DNA of 64,000 nucleotides from Macrothele yani. Taxonomy: Eukaryota; Arthropoda; Arachnida; Araneae; Macrothelidae. Each line of letters opens with the position of its first letter. Position 1 is the stretch's first letter. The notes under the pieces were generated by a model. That model was not told where the DNA came from, ran no database searches, and saw only the letters and a program-made list of their open reading frames with translations. Position numbers and translations under genes: made by a program. This document shows positions 1 through 11,107 of the stretch, in pieces. Location of the stretch: assembly GCA_039090855.1 (NCBI GenBank), contig CM077005.1, forward strand, positions 70,490,607 through 70,554,606, written 5' to 3'.

Positions 1-502
1 AACGGGACTCCTTACGTTCCCCAGAAATAAGAGCAGTGACGGGACTTAGTGAAAACGCCCTTGTGAGGGCGAAGTTCCATTCAGCCCGCATTGAGACTCT
101 GGTATCAGTTTCGGTTACGTCGTCGCCATTCTGGTCCCGTGGACGAAGGGGCCCAGAATGGCCGTGGACGAAGGGGCCCAGTTTTGCTACCAGCCATGGT
201 GACCGGTCACTCTGATACCGACCGGGTGAGAGTTCTTAGTGTGTGACTTGGTTGAGCAATACTGCACTGTCAAGCAGAACTGACGATATCAACCGCGAGA
301 CGGGGTTCCATCCCGATCTCGCGATTTTTCTTTTAAGAAACGGGACTCCTTACGTTCCCCAGAAATAAGAGCAGTGACGGGACTTAGTGAAAACGCCCTT
401 GTGAGGGTGAAGTTCCGTTCAGCCAGCATTGAGACTCTGGTATCAGTTTCGGGTACGTCGTCGCCATTCTGGTCCCGTGGACGAAGGGGCCCTTTGATCC
501 CT
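1..502 (+). repeat. Tandem 5' monomers of an R1-type LINE
   Basis: A segment starting aacgggactccttacgttcc at position 1 recurs at about 340 and runs about 160 bp with few mismatches, giving a unit of about 339 bp. The second copy leads straight into the ORF1 leader at 503-617. Tandem 5' units ahead of ORF1 are known as promoter monomers in some LINEs, and that role is inferred here. The first copy is cut by the window edge. The purine-rich gtggacgaaggggccc is itself doubled at 137-180. Confidence 0.75.
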
Positions 503-617
503 CGTCCGCCCAAAGCCTGAGCGCCCGGCTTCTAAGGTTTGACTAGAGTGGGAGAACCTCTGGGTGCCCACTCAGTACTTAGAAGAAAATTTTGTGTTTT
601 TCATCTCTCCCACAGAG

Positions 618-1999
618 ATGTCAACTACCCAGAAAGGTAGAGTGAAACCTAAGGGGTCAGTCCCCAAATCGTCCGGGTCAACCCGGACGCAGAAGGTAGC
701 GGCAGAAGCACTACCAAGCCCTATCGGCAGTGCTAAAGGGGTTAGCCCCTCTTCCGAGAACAGCCGGAAGGCAGAGCCCAATGCCAGGGGGAAACCGTCA
801 AGGACGCTTCCCCCAACGAAGGGCTCTAAAGCCGCTACACCCACGAAGGGAGCCTCGACTGAGCAGTCTCAGTCAGCTAGCGGTGTAAGCACCCCCTTGC
901 CAGTTCCGCCCATGGCAAGGAAGGGTAAAACACCACCCCAGCCCAAACCCTCTCGGGCTCCTGAGGGGTTGTCCGCGGGTTGCCCAGATGTTTCTTTGGT
1001 GGGAAGCACGCATCCCAGGACAACCCCGGTGCTTACACCCGAGGCGTTTGTGAGCCACATTTTCAACCTCACCTGGGAAGTTGAGTTCGTTCTCTTGGAC
1101 TCGCGGGTCACTTCCTCAGGGAGAGAAAAGGTGAAAGCTGCCCTGAGCAGTATTAACAAGGTTTGTTATGAGCAAGCAGCACGGGTAGCCTATGTCGAAG
1201 GCAGGCTGTTCATTCGGGAGGAGTCGGGCTGCGAAGCCGACGCGAAAGTGGTTTCCTACGCCGAAGTGACTAGGAAAGGGGCTAGCAAGGCGAAAGGGCC
1301 TTCGCCCGCCCTGATTGAGATTAAAACGAAGAAGGAAAAGTCGGGAGACACGTGCTTTTAGTCTACCCGACAGTTGAGAGTGCGTCCTCAGAGGACACGA
1401 AGAAGACCCTGAAAACTGCAGTAAACCCAACTAAACTGCAGATAGGGGTCAAGAGCTTTCGGAGCATAAGGAAAGGAGGGGTCGCGGTGGAGTGTTCCCA
1501 TCCCGGGGAGCTCGACCGCCTTGCCCAGGAGTTGAGAAGCAATCCGCTGACCAAGGATTACACACTCCCCACGGCCCCACGAAAGAGAAACCCCCGGTTG
1601 ATAGTTTATGGGGTCGACAGGGATCTCTCAGGGAAAGAGTCCGAGCAGGCGGTTTGCGGGCAGAACTTAGAGCTCGAGAACGGGTTCAAAGCCTGTTTCC
1701 CCATCAAGGGCAAGGGAGGTAGGGTCCACTGGGTGGCAGACATGGAGCCCAAGGCCTTCAAGCACTTGGTGAGGCGGAAGACACTGAACTTGGGTTGGTC
1801 AGTGCTCCATCTAAAGGAATTTTTGAGGGAGGTCAGGTGCTTTTGGTGTAATGGCTTCGGTCATTTCCGAGGCAGCTGCCCCGAGTCAGAAGCAAGGTGC
1901 GGCAATTGCGGTGAAGTTGGGCACCAGCACTACCAGTGTGCAGCCGCACCAAAGTGCTGCAACTGCACAGCTGCGAATGCCAAGTTCCGCCTGAAGTAG
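618..1999 (+). pseudogene. R1/I-type LINE ORF1 (gag-like, zinc knuckles), frameshifted
   Basis: ORF1 proteins of R1/I-type LINEs bind the element RNA and form the ribonucleoprotein. I start at the ATG at 618, which follows agag; an earlier in-frame GTG at 564 is unlikely in a eukaryote. The N-terminal third is basic and Ser/Pro/Lys-rich (low complexity). A central domain contains RLIVYGVDRDLS and HWVADMEP, which resemble R1-family ORF1. The C-terminus has two CX2CX4HX4C knuckles (CFWCNGFGHFRGSC and CGNCGEVGHQHYQC) and a third broken one. The frame changes near 1350: the first part ends at a stop at 1361 and the rest continues in another frame from 1352. It is therefore a pseudogene, probably by a one-base deletion. 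Confidence 0.8.
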
Positions 2000-2368
2000 G
2001 ACGTCTCACACTCCAGCTTCAGTAAGACATGCCCTAGTCTTATTAGGGAACTTGAGCAAAGGAAGAGTCGAGTCAACTATTGTTGACAAATGGTGGTACC
2101 CTTGGAGGTACGGTGCTCTCGACATTGAGCTTTTGGGTCTATTGACCAAGGTATTTTTGATGACCCTGGCCCGGGGTCATCACCACAGCACTGGCCCTAG
2201 CGCTGTGGACCATGTTGATTTTGTGATGTGATGTGATTTTTGTGATGCGATTTTAATATTTTCTCAGTGTTTAAATGTTTGTGAGAGGGGTGCATGGGAC
2301 CCTCATAGTGAAATGTGCATGTCTGTAATCCACTATGATACCTAATAAAGGACTTTTGTCCCAAAAAC
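2000..2368 (+). other. LINE 3' region with poly(A) signal; ORF2 missing
   Basis: After the third, broken zinc knuckle I see no endonuclease or reverse transcriptase. The sequence goes on for about 350 bp to aataaagg near 2343 and a short A run at 2363, as at a LINE 3' end. The element therefore looks internally deleted for ORF2. The gatgtgatgtgattttt stretch at 2224-2252 is a short simple repeat. Confidence 0.55.
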
Positions 2369-2760
2369 TCGCGTTGGCGGGCGATCTCCCGGCCACGAGA
2401 TGGGATTTTTTTTTAAAAGTTGCTTGCCCCAACTGCCCATAGCACGTCGCACACACGGGTTGTGACAGAAGGGTGTAAGGTACCGGTCCCGTGGGGGAGG
2501 CAGATCCCCACAGGTCTCTAGACTGAATCTGTCCGAGTGGAAGACTGTGGTTTCCGGTGACTGACAGGTTAGCTGTCGGAACGCCGTCAGGGATTTGATT
2601 AATCCCGAACAATTCGAGAGAGTTCCGCATTTCCCTGCAAGGTCTACACTAAGACGGTGCAGGTAAAGTCATCAGCCTAGGTTACCAGCCATGGTAAGTC
2701 TGCTTGTGATGGCATAGGTGGGCCTGTCAGAAGAATAACTGGGCTCTAGTCTGCAACATC
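2369..2760. other. GC-richer segment, possibly 5' region of another LINE copy
   Basis: No reading frame is supported. The base composition differs from the AT-rich sequence that follows. The phrase ttaccagccatggt near 2682 echoes taccagccatggtgacc near 190 in the LINE 5' monomer, so this may be the leader of a related, truncated copy. This is a weak inference. Confidence 0.3.
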
Positions 2761-2865
2761 TATATAATGAACACATTTATACTCCCTTTACAAATGTACA
2801 ACTTTTGCAAGAAAGAAATTTTAGGAATACATTTTGCATTTCTCAAGGAAGATGAAATGATTAAC

Positions 2866-3307
2866 ATTCGAAAGCAGCAACAAGAGATTTTTATTGGTGA
2901 AAATAGCAGGAATCCGAAGTTTTCACAGCTTTATTCCACAGAATGAATCAACAATAGCAACCAAACTAGTCAGCACAGATAAGGATTTTTCATTACTGTT
3001 TAACTTTTGCAAACAAGAACCACTTTCACAAACAATTAAAGTAAATGCTTGTGTGTGTATCACAACAGGTGATACTTAAGTTTTGTTACAAACATTGAAC
3101 ATGAAACTAGTGAAGCACTTATTCATTTTATGCCCCCTCCAGGACCAGCAGTTTCCTTTCAATGGCCTGAAAGAGAACTCCTTGATTCCACTTCAGCATA
3201 TTTTATGTAACATCCCAGCACCAACCACATCAACAAGGTGCCAGTATAGGATAGATGATGCAACCATTGACTTCATAAACAGAAAATGGACTGATTACAA
3301 ACACTAG
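2866..3307 (+). pseudogene. Decayed coding fragment, family unknown
   Basis: Three short frames read one after another: GIRSFHSFIPQNES (2894-3079), then HETSEALIHFMPPPGPAVSF (about 3100-3165), then PAPTTSTRCQYRIDDATIDF (ending 3307). The order and composition (GPA.SF.WP followed by PTTSTGR-like) recall a C-terminal module that I remember from uncharacterised repeat-encoded proteins of arthropods and fish, but I cannot name the family. At least two frame changes separate the parts. No partner domain is visible nearby. Confidence 0.4.
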
Positions 3308-3898
3308 GTATGACACTTTATGTCATCCTCTACTTCTCAGTATTCTAAATGTGAAATTATTTATCTGTATGTAATTAGGTATGTGCTCTATTCTTTAGTA
3401 AAATTTTGAAAACAGTTTAATATTAATTAAACGTCCATATGTCAATTTGTATTATATTTTCAATGAACTTTTAAAAACATTAAAAAAATCTTTTAAACGT
3501 TTAAGTGCAACTCCGGTCACAAGTTCACGAGAGAACTTTAAAAAGTGTTTTCTTTTAATGTTGGACTAAAAATCCATAAGCCTTTTTTAATAATTAGTTA
3601 AATGTTCATGTCAATTTGTATTATACATATTTCCAATGAAAATTTGCATTTTATTTCCAATGAACTTTAAAAAAAATTGCCTAATATACACCTGTAAAAC
3701 AACAAATACTTATTTTATTTCTTGGATAGCAGACACATTTGAATAAAAAGTCAATCAGTTCCTTCAAAAGCAATGCTATGTACATCAGTTTTTCAGGCTC
3801 CAATATCTTCAGTAACAAACATTCATTTTGGGAAAGAGGAACAGAAATATCAAGCAAAATTTTTAGTCTTGTGATACACACAAAGTCACAAACTTACC
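3308..3898. other. AT-rich spacer, nothing recognised
   Basis: Strongly AT-rich with short direct repeats (aatgttcatgtcaatttgtattata occurs in variants at 3431 and 3602). No coding, RNA or transposon end is recognised before the hAT terminus at 3899. Confidence 0.5.
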
Positions 3899-4419
3899 CA
3901 TAGCTGCCAACCTCTAAAAGTAGTTTTCAGTAACCAACATGTTAATTTTTCAGTAAAATTTTTTTGTTTTAAGTAATTTTCAGTAATCCAGTCTACAGTG
4001 GCAAATTTGGGTATTTAACACTGTAACAAATTTTAATCTGTCAGAACTATTAACAAAATAATAATAATAATAATAATAAATAATAATTTGCTAGTGGAAA
4101 AATTTAAAATACTGTCTACCAGAAAAATATAATAAATTACCTCCAGACACAAAGAAAAATTATTCCTTGGAATGTTGGCCAAATTATTATGATAAACTGG
4201 CTGTAGTTGCCATTTTGGCCTTAGTTCAATTTGTGAAAACTTCTTCTGATAGCATAGTTCACTGTGTGCAATGCTGTTTATTTTTTTACTAATAAAGAAG
4301 ACAACACACGAGTACTTAAATTAGGTCTGAATTCATTCATGTTTTTTCACAATACTGAAAATTCTTTCTCTACTTGCATTGCTATGAGGGACTATTAAAA
4401 TCATTTTCATAATTTTGCT

Positions 4420-5759
4420 TCATGATTCATACTTTAACTGGCCACTTTCATTTTTCATTAAAGAAATTCTGTGCCACACTTCATCCATTCTCTCAGAAGT
4501 AACAGCACAGTTAAACTTTTCAAACTGGTAGTGAGCAAATTCAGATTCCACCTTGTCAGATTCTTCTGGTTTCAAAACTGGAAACGGGGAACACATATAT
4601 TGGACTGATGCAAAAGAAATGCTTTGCCTTAATGCTACATCTGCAATTTCAGCAGGACTCAGAAATTCATCAAGTGGAAATTTTCTTAAAATGTAATTGC
4701 AGCCTGCCTTGTAAAATTCCTTTACCTTAGAATAAAACATAGCCACTGTGTCTTCACTCAGATCTGCAGTTGTGCCTATATAAGATCTCGCTTTTGACCC
4801 AATTACGAGATCACGGTTTTCTTTTTGATTTCTCCTTCTTTCAAAATTTCCATCTGCAAGAGATGTTGCTGTCACATCAAATGCCGATGGCTTGATAAAT
4901 CGTACAAGCAATTCAGATAACAGACTATGAAGTTTTCTTTTTAATACATGCACAAGCGGAGCTTCATGCTGCAAGAACATGTTAACAGATGTAAACAAAG
5001 GAAGAGTAGCAGATAAAAAAAGACAAAGTTTAGATGAAGAATTTCCAATCATACTTGCAAGATTCTTATACTGTGAATTAGCTTCTTCATTGTCACTGAA
5101 ATAATGTTCTAGAGCCTCCCACTGTTCTAAAATTCTGTCAATGGATTCCAAAAGTGATAACCAGCGAGTATTGACATGCTTTAGAATTTTGTGTGGTTTA
5201 GTACCACAATCAGCTTGACTCAGTTTTAGATTGGTTTCCTCTTTGAACTTTTCTCCAAAAAAAGTACAACTGTATCAGAAACTGCTCAACATTAAATCTT
5301 TTCAGTTGAGTAGCAGATTTCTGTGCAGATAAATTTACTAAATGGCATGAACATCGCTGCAGTATGATTGCAGGCTGAACCTTCTTCATGTGAGAAACAA
5401 CACATGATAGTGTTAGCATTGTCACAGGAAAATGACACACAGTTGCTCCACGAGATATTTTTTTTAACAAACTCATTGTTCAAAACATTGAATATTGCTT
5501 CACCTGTATTACTACTTGATTCAACCAATGATAACAAAACAGTTGAATTTTTCCCTATTTTTTTGTCAAAATATGTTATTGTAATGGGATACAGTTTATT
5601 TGCTTGAGCATCATTACTTCCGTTCGTAGATAGAGAAAAGGGATTTTTAACTTCAGATACGATGTTACTTGTAGAAACATTGGCAATGTGCTGAATTAGT
5701 GCAGTAGCCTTGGTTCTTCCACATGAATATTTTTTTGCGATCGCTAAATCGGGAAACAT
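4420..5759 (-). pseudogene. hAT-like transposase, broken into three frames
   Basis: Reading leftwards from 5759, the first part (5759-5292) begins MFPDLAIAKKYSCGRTKATA and contains SFSCDNANTIM, the D-N-A motif typical near the second catalytic Asp region of hAT-like proteins. The frame then shifts (about 5476-5210) and the last 243 residues (5151-4420) carry the C-terminal helical region with VIGSKARSYIG, VKEFYKAGCNYILRKFPLDE and MDEVWHRISLMKN. Such proteins cut and join DNA as dimers. At least two frameshifts or deletions make it non-functional. The upstream part of the transposase is absent or spliced. Confidence 0.6.
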
Positions 5760-5767
5760 GGCTTGAA

Positions 5768-6345
5768 ATAACGGTTTTTCAAGCCTTCAGTTTTCGTAAA
5801 TTTATCCAACATTTTTAAGCTGAATTGACTTCAGTTTTCGGAAATTTATCCAGCATTTTTAAGCTGAAATATAAATATTTATGGAATAAAATGATATCTA
5901 ACAATACTGGGTAGAGGAAACAACGCGAGAAAAAAATTACGATTACCAGAGAAATCTTACCTCCGTCTACTTTCCATTTTCAAAGGATGAAATTCTGTCC
6001 ACCGACGGAGAAAACGATCCCCCCCCCTCCACCAATCCTCCCAAAATTTAAGTTCAGTTATGCATCGATTTCGTACATGGCCCTAATGATAACAAAAGAG
6101 GACGGAATTCCTCGAATCTGTGAGATTTTCGTCGCCGAAGATTAAGGGAAAATTTTCGGGCGGCCTAACTTCCGTTTTCGGAAATCGTTGCCTATAATTT
6201 CAAGCTGAAATTATGCAATGAAATTATATTTAACAATACTGAACAGAAGCAACATCGCGAGAGAGAAAAAATACGATTACGGGAAAAATTTGCACTTCGT
6301 TTAACTTCCGTTTCTGAATGTTTAAAAAGACAAAACAAAGTCCCC
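5768..6345 (+). repeat. Dispersed satellite family, copy 1
   Basis: Degenerate units contain ttccgttttcggaaat, tttcaagctgaaat, aaattatatttaacaatact and cgcgagaaaaaattacgatt in this order (for example at 5770-5935 and 6170-6300). The same order occurs at 54080-54189/55508-56060 and, inverted, at 15262-15345. Confidence 0.65.
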
Positions 6346-6550
6346 AGACGGAATACGACCCACCCCCACCCCCAACTAATATCCCGAAAATTTCTTCACT
6401 TTTGCATCGATCTCGAAAATGACAAAAAAAAAAAAACTGAGGGGACTCCGCGAAAGAATCTCACGTACGAATTAACCGCTGAATCGATTTCGAATGTCGT
6501 AAGATAACGCTAAAATATCGATGACCGGTAAATTTTAACTTTTGGCACAA

Positions 6551-6650
6551 AATTGGCGCAGATTTCGTCGAAATGGCGATTTTTTAGCAGAATGGCGCAA
6601 AATTGGAGCAGATTTCGTCGAAATGGCGATTTTTTAGCAGAATGGCGCAA
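6551..6650 (+). repeat. 50-bp tandem duplication
   Basis: Positions 6551-6600 and 6601-6650 are identical except one base (aattggcgca against aattggagca). Both contain cgtcgaaatggcgatttttt. Confidence 0.9.
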
Positions 6651-6898
6651 GAACGTTTTGGCGCGGGCTGGTGCAATTAGCGCAGGTCTGGCAGCCCTGA
6701 ATGTAGCATTTAATTTTTTTCCCCCAGAAAAACTTGAAGAACCAACAAAAAATTTTAAGTTGATGAAAATTTGCTTTCTATCTCAGAAAATTATATCAAA
6801 TGGCGATTTTCCGTAATTTCAGCGGCGTTTCCGTACTTCCGTAACAGCAACCAAAAATCCGTAAAATTACGGAAAATCCGTACTAGTTGGCATCTATG

Positions 6899-7912
6899 CT
6901 TAGCTTATGCACCTACGTGGAGCCCTCAAACAGGTGGTGGTAGTATGGGGGGGGGGGCACACAGCAGCACTGGAAAGAATGTCCTATTCCTAGTATAAAA
7001 CACTGTTAGATGTACATGATTGTAATTTTTCTTCTTATAAGCACTAAATTTGCTCTGAAAGGCTGGGGTCTCCCTAAAATAAGTGCCGCCTCCCTGGTAA
7101 CAAGGTGAGTAAACTTCAAAAAAAACTTTTTCTTTTATGTTGGACTAAAAAAGCCATAATGAATTTTTTAGATAAAATGGAAGTCTACAACACAGTTACC
7201 TTTTTAAAAAGTGCTAGAACAATGTTGTACCACCTCTGCCACTAGGAAAAAAAAACATTGTGAAGACCCACTTATTCTTTCAAAAAGTGGTTACAAAATT
7301 TTTCATAAGTATAAAAGTTGAAGTCATAAAAATAAAATGTGGGCATTTTTGAAATCTCTGACTTCAAAACTAACAGCGTACCAAGTTTCAAAACCATATC
7401 TTTAACAGTTTTCATTCTATCAGCAAAAGAGTAACCTACGCCAATTTTACCAGCCTAGAGACTGGCTTCTGTAAACCCCAAACCAAATTTCAAAATGGCA
7501 TAACTTCTAATTTATTCAATGTAATCTAAAAATTGTTTTTTTTTGTTTTTTTTTTTACCTTGACAAGTAGTGACTGTGTACCAATCTTGAAAGAAAATTG
7601 AGAACCTATGGTTCTTTTATTTTTTTCTGGATTTGACATGGAATGACCCGTATCGCACGTTTTATAAAAACGTTCTGTTATTTTGGGATAAACTATGTAC
7701 TTTGTTCATAAAAAGATTATATTCTATAAAAACTACCTTAAGAGATTCTAATGTATGTTAATACTGTATTTCTTCATAAAAACCAAAAATTAACATCACA
7801 GTGTAACAGCATTTGAGCATACTTCCAGCCTAAAAATGCTCAAAACTGGCATAGGTAATAGGAAACTTTTATGTTAGTAATTTCCTTAAATATTATTTCC
7901 AATATATTAAGG
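6899..7912. other. AT-rich spacer, nothing recognised
   Basis: No supported reading frame, RNA or transposon end. A G run (ggggggggg) lies near 6948-6957 and T runs near 7530-7555. Confidence 0.45.
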
Positions 7913-8240
7913 CCCACTCAAAAACTCATGGAACCGTCGGGCTGATGGATGAAATTCGTGTTCACATTGAAACTCAGGAGAGCTAAAAATAACTTTTCAT
8001 GTTTTTATGCATTATATGAATGGACTTATATGGTGACATGAATCTTAAGCAATAATGCAAGTACATCATATATAACTCATGTGAAATATGATTCCATAGT
8101 AGAGCTATTTTTGTGAAAAAAAGAGGGTACAGATACTTATTTCTTCTTAACAGCAAGTTTAAAAGAAGACTTCAATTGCAACTCATTTTCCACCATCATA
8201 AAAGGTGCTACCACGAAAAAAATAAAGCTGTTTAAAGTCA
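7913..8240 (+). repeat. Dispersed coding-derived repeat, copy 1 (SINE-free)
   Basis: Contains gaaattcgtgttcacattga and ttatatgaatggacttatat, then atgaatctt and gagctatttttgtgaaaaaa. The reverse complement of 52320-52895 has the same landmarks in the same order. The peptide DEIRVHIET is readable in both, suggesting origin from a coding sequence of unknown family. This copy lacks the SINE found in the other. Confidence 0.7.
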
Positions 8241-9240
8241 GGTGTATATAAATAAGACATCAAAAAGAGTTAATGGTTCTTTCAAAACTATCACATTTTG
8301 CAAAAAGCTAGGAACATATATCACAAGAGTTCCAATAACCCGAATGCGTACGCGACGCATTCTTCTTGCTGTCTGGCAGGGCATTCAATCGCTAATTTTT
8401 TAATCACTTCAGAAATTTAGTCATTGCACACCTCAGTTTGTGGTGCATGAATAATTTAGCACAGTATTATTAAGGAGTCGTTTTATCTTGATGTACTCAT
8501 GATTTAAAAAAAAAAAACTAACATGAGGTTTAGAAATTGCATTCACATGAATATAAGAAAAAAGTTCCGTGGACATACACATTAAATTTGCTGACCGAAC
8601 AATCCAGCTATAACTCCTAGCAGGTTGACAAGATCAAGCATGCACACTCAAATTAATGAACAAATCAAAATGTTCTTTAAAAATGATCTTCCCGGCCTAC
8701 AATTAGAGCACATGTGCCCTCCTATAAAATTATCTCATTGGAAGCAGCAGGTCACGTGGGGAAAAAATCTAACCACTTGGCCTCACCGTATACAAAATTA
8801 ATCAATATTACGTCTTCAAAGTCGCGATGTCAAGGAATGGCGACTAAGGCAATCACCCCTAATAGCTTATGTGGAATAAAACGTATTTTTGAATTAATAT
8901 GTGGAATAAAACGTTATTTTGAATTCGACATCTGCATTTACACCCTCTAGCGGCGAAATTGTACATCGTAAAAATAAAAAAAAAAACGAAATAAAGGATC
9001 ATCATTCGCATATTTCAAGCTTCCCAATGCGAAAAGAATTTTTCAAATCGGAGTAATAGTTGCAGAGATATCGTGGGTACGGGCGGACGGACGGACGGGC
9101 GGACAAACCGGCAGCATAAACACGATCTTTTTTTACAAAGACGTGCTAAAAAAGCACATGGATATGTTCTGAATGTCGTACTTACTGTGACGTGCCTACC
9201 CTGCAGGACCACATGAAATAAAGGCAGATAGCAGTGAGAG
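8241..9240. other. AT-rich spacer with short repeats
   Basis: No gene recognised. Two near-identical units (tatgtggaataaaacgt followed by attttgaatt) stand in tandem at about 8868-8932. A ggacggacggacgggcggac simple repeat lies at 9083-9103. Confidence 0.5.
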
Positions 9241-9245
9241 CACAT

Positions 9246-9320
9246 GCCAGCGCAGCTCAGTTGGGAGAGCAACTTGCTCCAGAGTGAGGGAACCCGGTTT
9301 TGATGCCCGGCGCGGACAAA
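9246..9320 (+). other. tRNA-like sequence (pseudo-tRNA or SINE head)
   Basis: gcgcagctcagttgggagagc matches a tRNA D-arm/A box and cggttttgatgcccg looks like a mutated T-arm/B box about 40 bases later. The T-loop is not the normal ttcgaat form and no clean acceptor stem forms, so it is not a working tRNA gene by eye. Confidence 0.4.
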
Positions 9321-9565
9321 CGCGTACGTTATATTGGCGCCCGAACTTACAGGATGACCCATGTTAAGTTTCTTGCAATGATGTGATGTTCTTTCCATAC
9401 GGCGAGACAGGAGAAAAAATGAGAATCGCTTCTTCAGTGCTATTAGGAGGTAATGCTAAGGCCCTCGCACAGGTTTGTGACGTCACCGGCGGAGGATCTA
9501 CGCATCTCATGAGAGTGCGAGCCTGGGCGCATGGAGCCAAGGAGGTTATATTGATCGAAGCATAT

Positions 9566-10560
9566 ATCCGATGGTCACGATCGTAGTTTTAGAATTTCTG
9601 TATTACAGTGAAAAATTGCATCACAAATGTGGCATCGCTGCAAATGCTTAATGTAGTCTTTTATTTTAAAAAATGAGAAATAAAAATTGTTACGGGGTTG
9701 TAGCACCCGTCTTTTAAATCTCAAAATCAATCTGCGGATTCTGTATGTTTCTTTTTTTCAGTCAATAACTTTAGTAACAGGAATGAACGATCGTGTGAGA
9801 ATGTTTCCGAGTCAGAGCATTTTTCCGATGGTCACGATCGTTGTTTTAGAATTTTGGTATTACAGTGAAAATTTGAACCACAAATGGGACATATCGCTTT
9901 ATTTCTCATTCTTTTAATAAAAAGAATGAGAAATAAAAATGATTTGGATGTTGTAGCTTCCGTTTGTTAAATCTCAAAATCAATCTGCGGATTCCGCAAG
10001 TTTTTTTTGTTTTTTTTCAGTCAGTAACTTTTTTTTTTTTTTTTTTTTTGATTGGAGGTTTAACGACCGCCGTGAGCAACTCAATGGGCTATAAGCAGTC
10101 GCCCGTCCCTAATTTAGGGTCACTGGTTCCAGGGAAGGGAGAGAGCCAGTGCCGTAAGACAAACACAACATCCATGCCTGACCGGGATTCGAACCCGGAC
10201 CCCTTACGGACGAATGATCAGAAGCCAACGCCTTAGACCACTGCGCCACCGGGGCGGCATCAGTAACTTTAAGTAACGGGAATGAACGATCGTGGAAGAG
10301 TGTTTCGGAATCAGAGTATTTTTCCGATGGTCACGATCGTTGTTTTAGAATTACGGTATTACAGTGAAAAATTACATCACAAATGTGACATATCTCTGCA
10401 AATGCTTAACATATTCTTTTTATTGAAAGAATGAGAAGTAAAATTATTACGTGGTTGTAGCTCCCGTTTTTTTTAAATCTGAAAATCAATCTACGGACGC
10501 CATATGTTTTTCTGTCAATAACTTTAGTAACAGGAATGAACGATCGTGAGAGAATGTTTT
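9566..10560 (+). repeat. Satellite array, unit about 255 bp, 3-4 copies
   Basis: The landmark ccgatggtcacgatcgt recurs at about 9568, 9825 and 10325, and aatgaacgatcgtg at 9782, 10281 and 10534. Removing the SINE at 10032-10259 gives a spacing of 253-257 bp. Each unit carries a perfect inverted repeat in its best copy: atttctcattctttt, a 4-base loop, then aaaagaatgagaaat (about 9901-9934). No coding capacity. Confidence 0.85.
10032..10259 (-). mobile_element. tRNA-derived SINE, copy A
   Basis: On the minus strand: gccgccccggtggcgcagtg head with A box (tggcgcagtggtctaagg), B box (gggttcgaatccc), a conserved non-tRNA body and an A-rich tail (T run at 10029-10049). The target duplication tcagtaacttt flanks it at 10021-10031 and 10260-10270. 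It split a satellite unit. Confidence 0.9.
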
Positions 10561-10740
10561 CAAAGACTACGTCATTGTTTTTAACTGTTATAAAAAATAT
10601 CTGAACTAATTGTAGTGAAAATTATATATATATTAATCCTCCAGAAGATGAATATGAAACAAGTGTTCACTGTTACCATAATGGGCAGCAGCACCGCGCA
10701 GTAGGCATGTAAAAAATTCTTTCTTTTAAAATAGCCCCGA

Positions 10741-10953
10741 GCCGCCCTGGTGGCGCAGTGGTCTAAGCGATGGCCTCTGATCATTCGTCCGAAAGGGGTC
10801 CGGGTTCAAACCCGGTCAGGCATGGATGTTCTGTTTGTCTTACGGCACTGGCTCTCTCCCTTCCCTGGAACCAGTGACCCTAAATTAGGGACGGGCAACT
10901 GCTTATAGCCCATTGAGTTGCTCATAGTGGTCGTTAAACGCAAAATCAAAATA
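10741..10953 (+). mobile_element. tRNA-derived SINE, copy B
   Basis: Full head (gccgccctggtggcgcagtg), A and B boxes, body and A-rich tail. The target duplication aaaatagccccgag occurs before 10741 and again at about 10956-10969. Confidence 0.9.
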
Positions 10954-11107
10954 AAAAAATAGCCCCGAGCATGAAAATGGTGATGGCAGAAAAAGATTGA
11001 ACTTTTCCAACATAGAAATACGCAAAATTAATTAATCTCTCGGCATTTATTAACTATCCTAAGCACCATATTATAAAAAATATTGCTATATTTTTCTGGA
11101 CGGATTC

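Larger units (their letters stand above)
3899..6898 (-). mobile_element. hAT-like DNA transposon, about 3.0 kb, decayed
   Basis: The segment starts CATAGCTGCCAAC and ends with the inverse of CATAGATGCCAAC, 12 of 13 bases matching as terminal inverted repeats, and the hAT-like transposase remnant lies between them on the minus strand. I see no matching 8-bp target duplication (flanks aacttacc and cttagctt), so the borders are tentative. A (taa)n microsatellite sits at 4056-4088. Confidence 0.5.

Noticed and set aside
564..617. GTG start extending ORF1 upstream by 18 codons
   Set aside because: GTG is not a usual start in animals and an ATG at 618 follows in the same frame.
572..1554. Several minus-strand frames in the first 1.5 kb
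   Set aside because: Antisense of the gag-like ORF1, whose zinc knuckles fix the strand.
5760..6400. Host regulatory region upstream of the hAT-like frame
   Set aside because: The sequence is a dispersed repeat found at two other places in the window.
9964..10236. Frames reading TTAVSNSMGYKQSPVPNLGS and similar, also at 16168, 22530, 23041, 49955 and 52502
   Set aside because: These are all translations of the SINE and recur because the SINE does.
10741..10815. Functional tRNA genes at SINE heads
   Set aside because: Boxes A and B are present but no complete cloverleaf forms and each is followed by the SINE body and tail.
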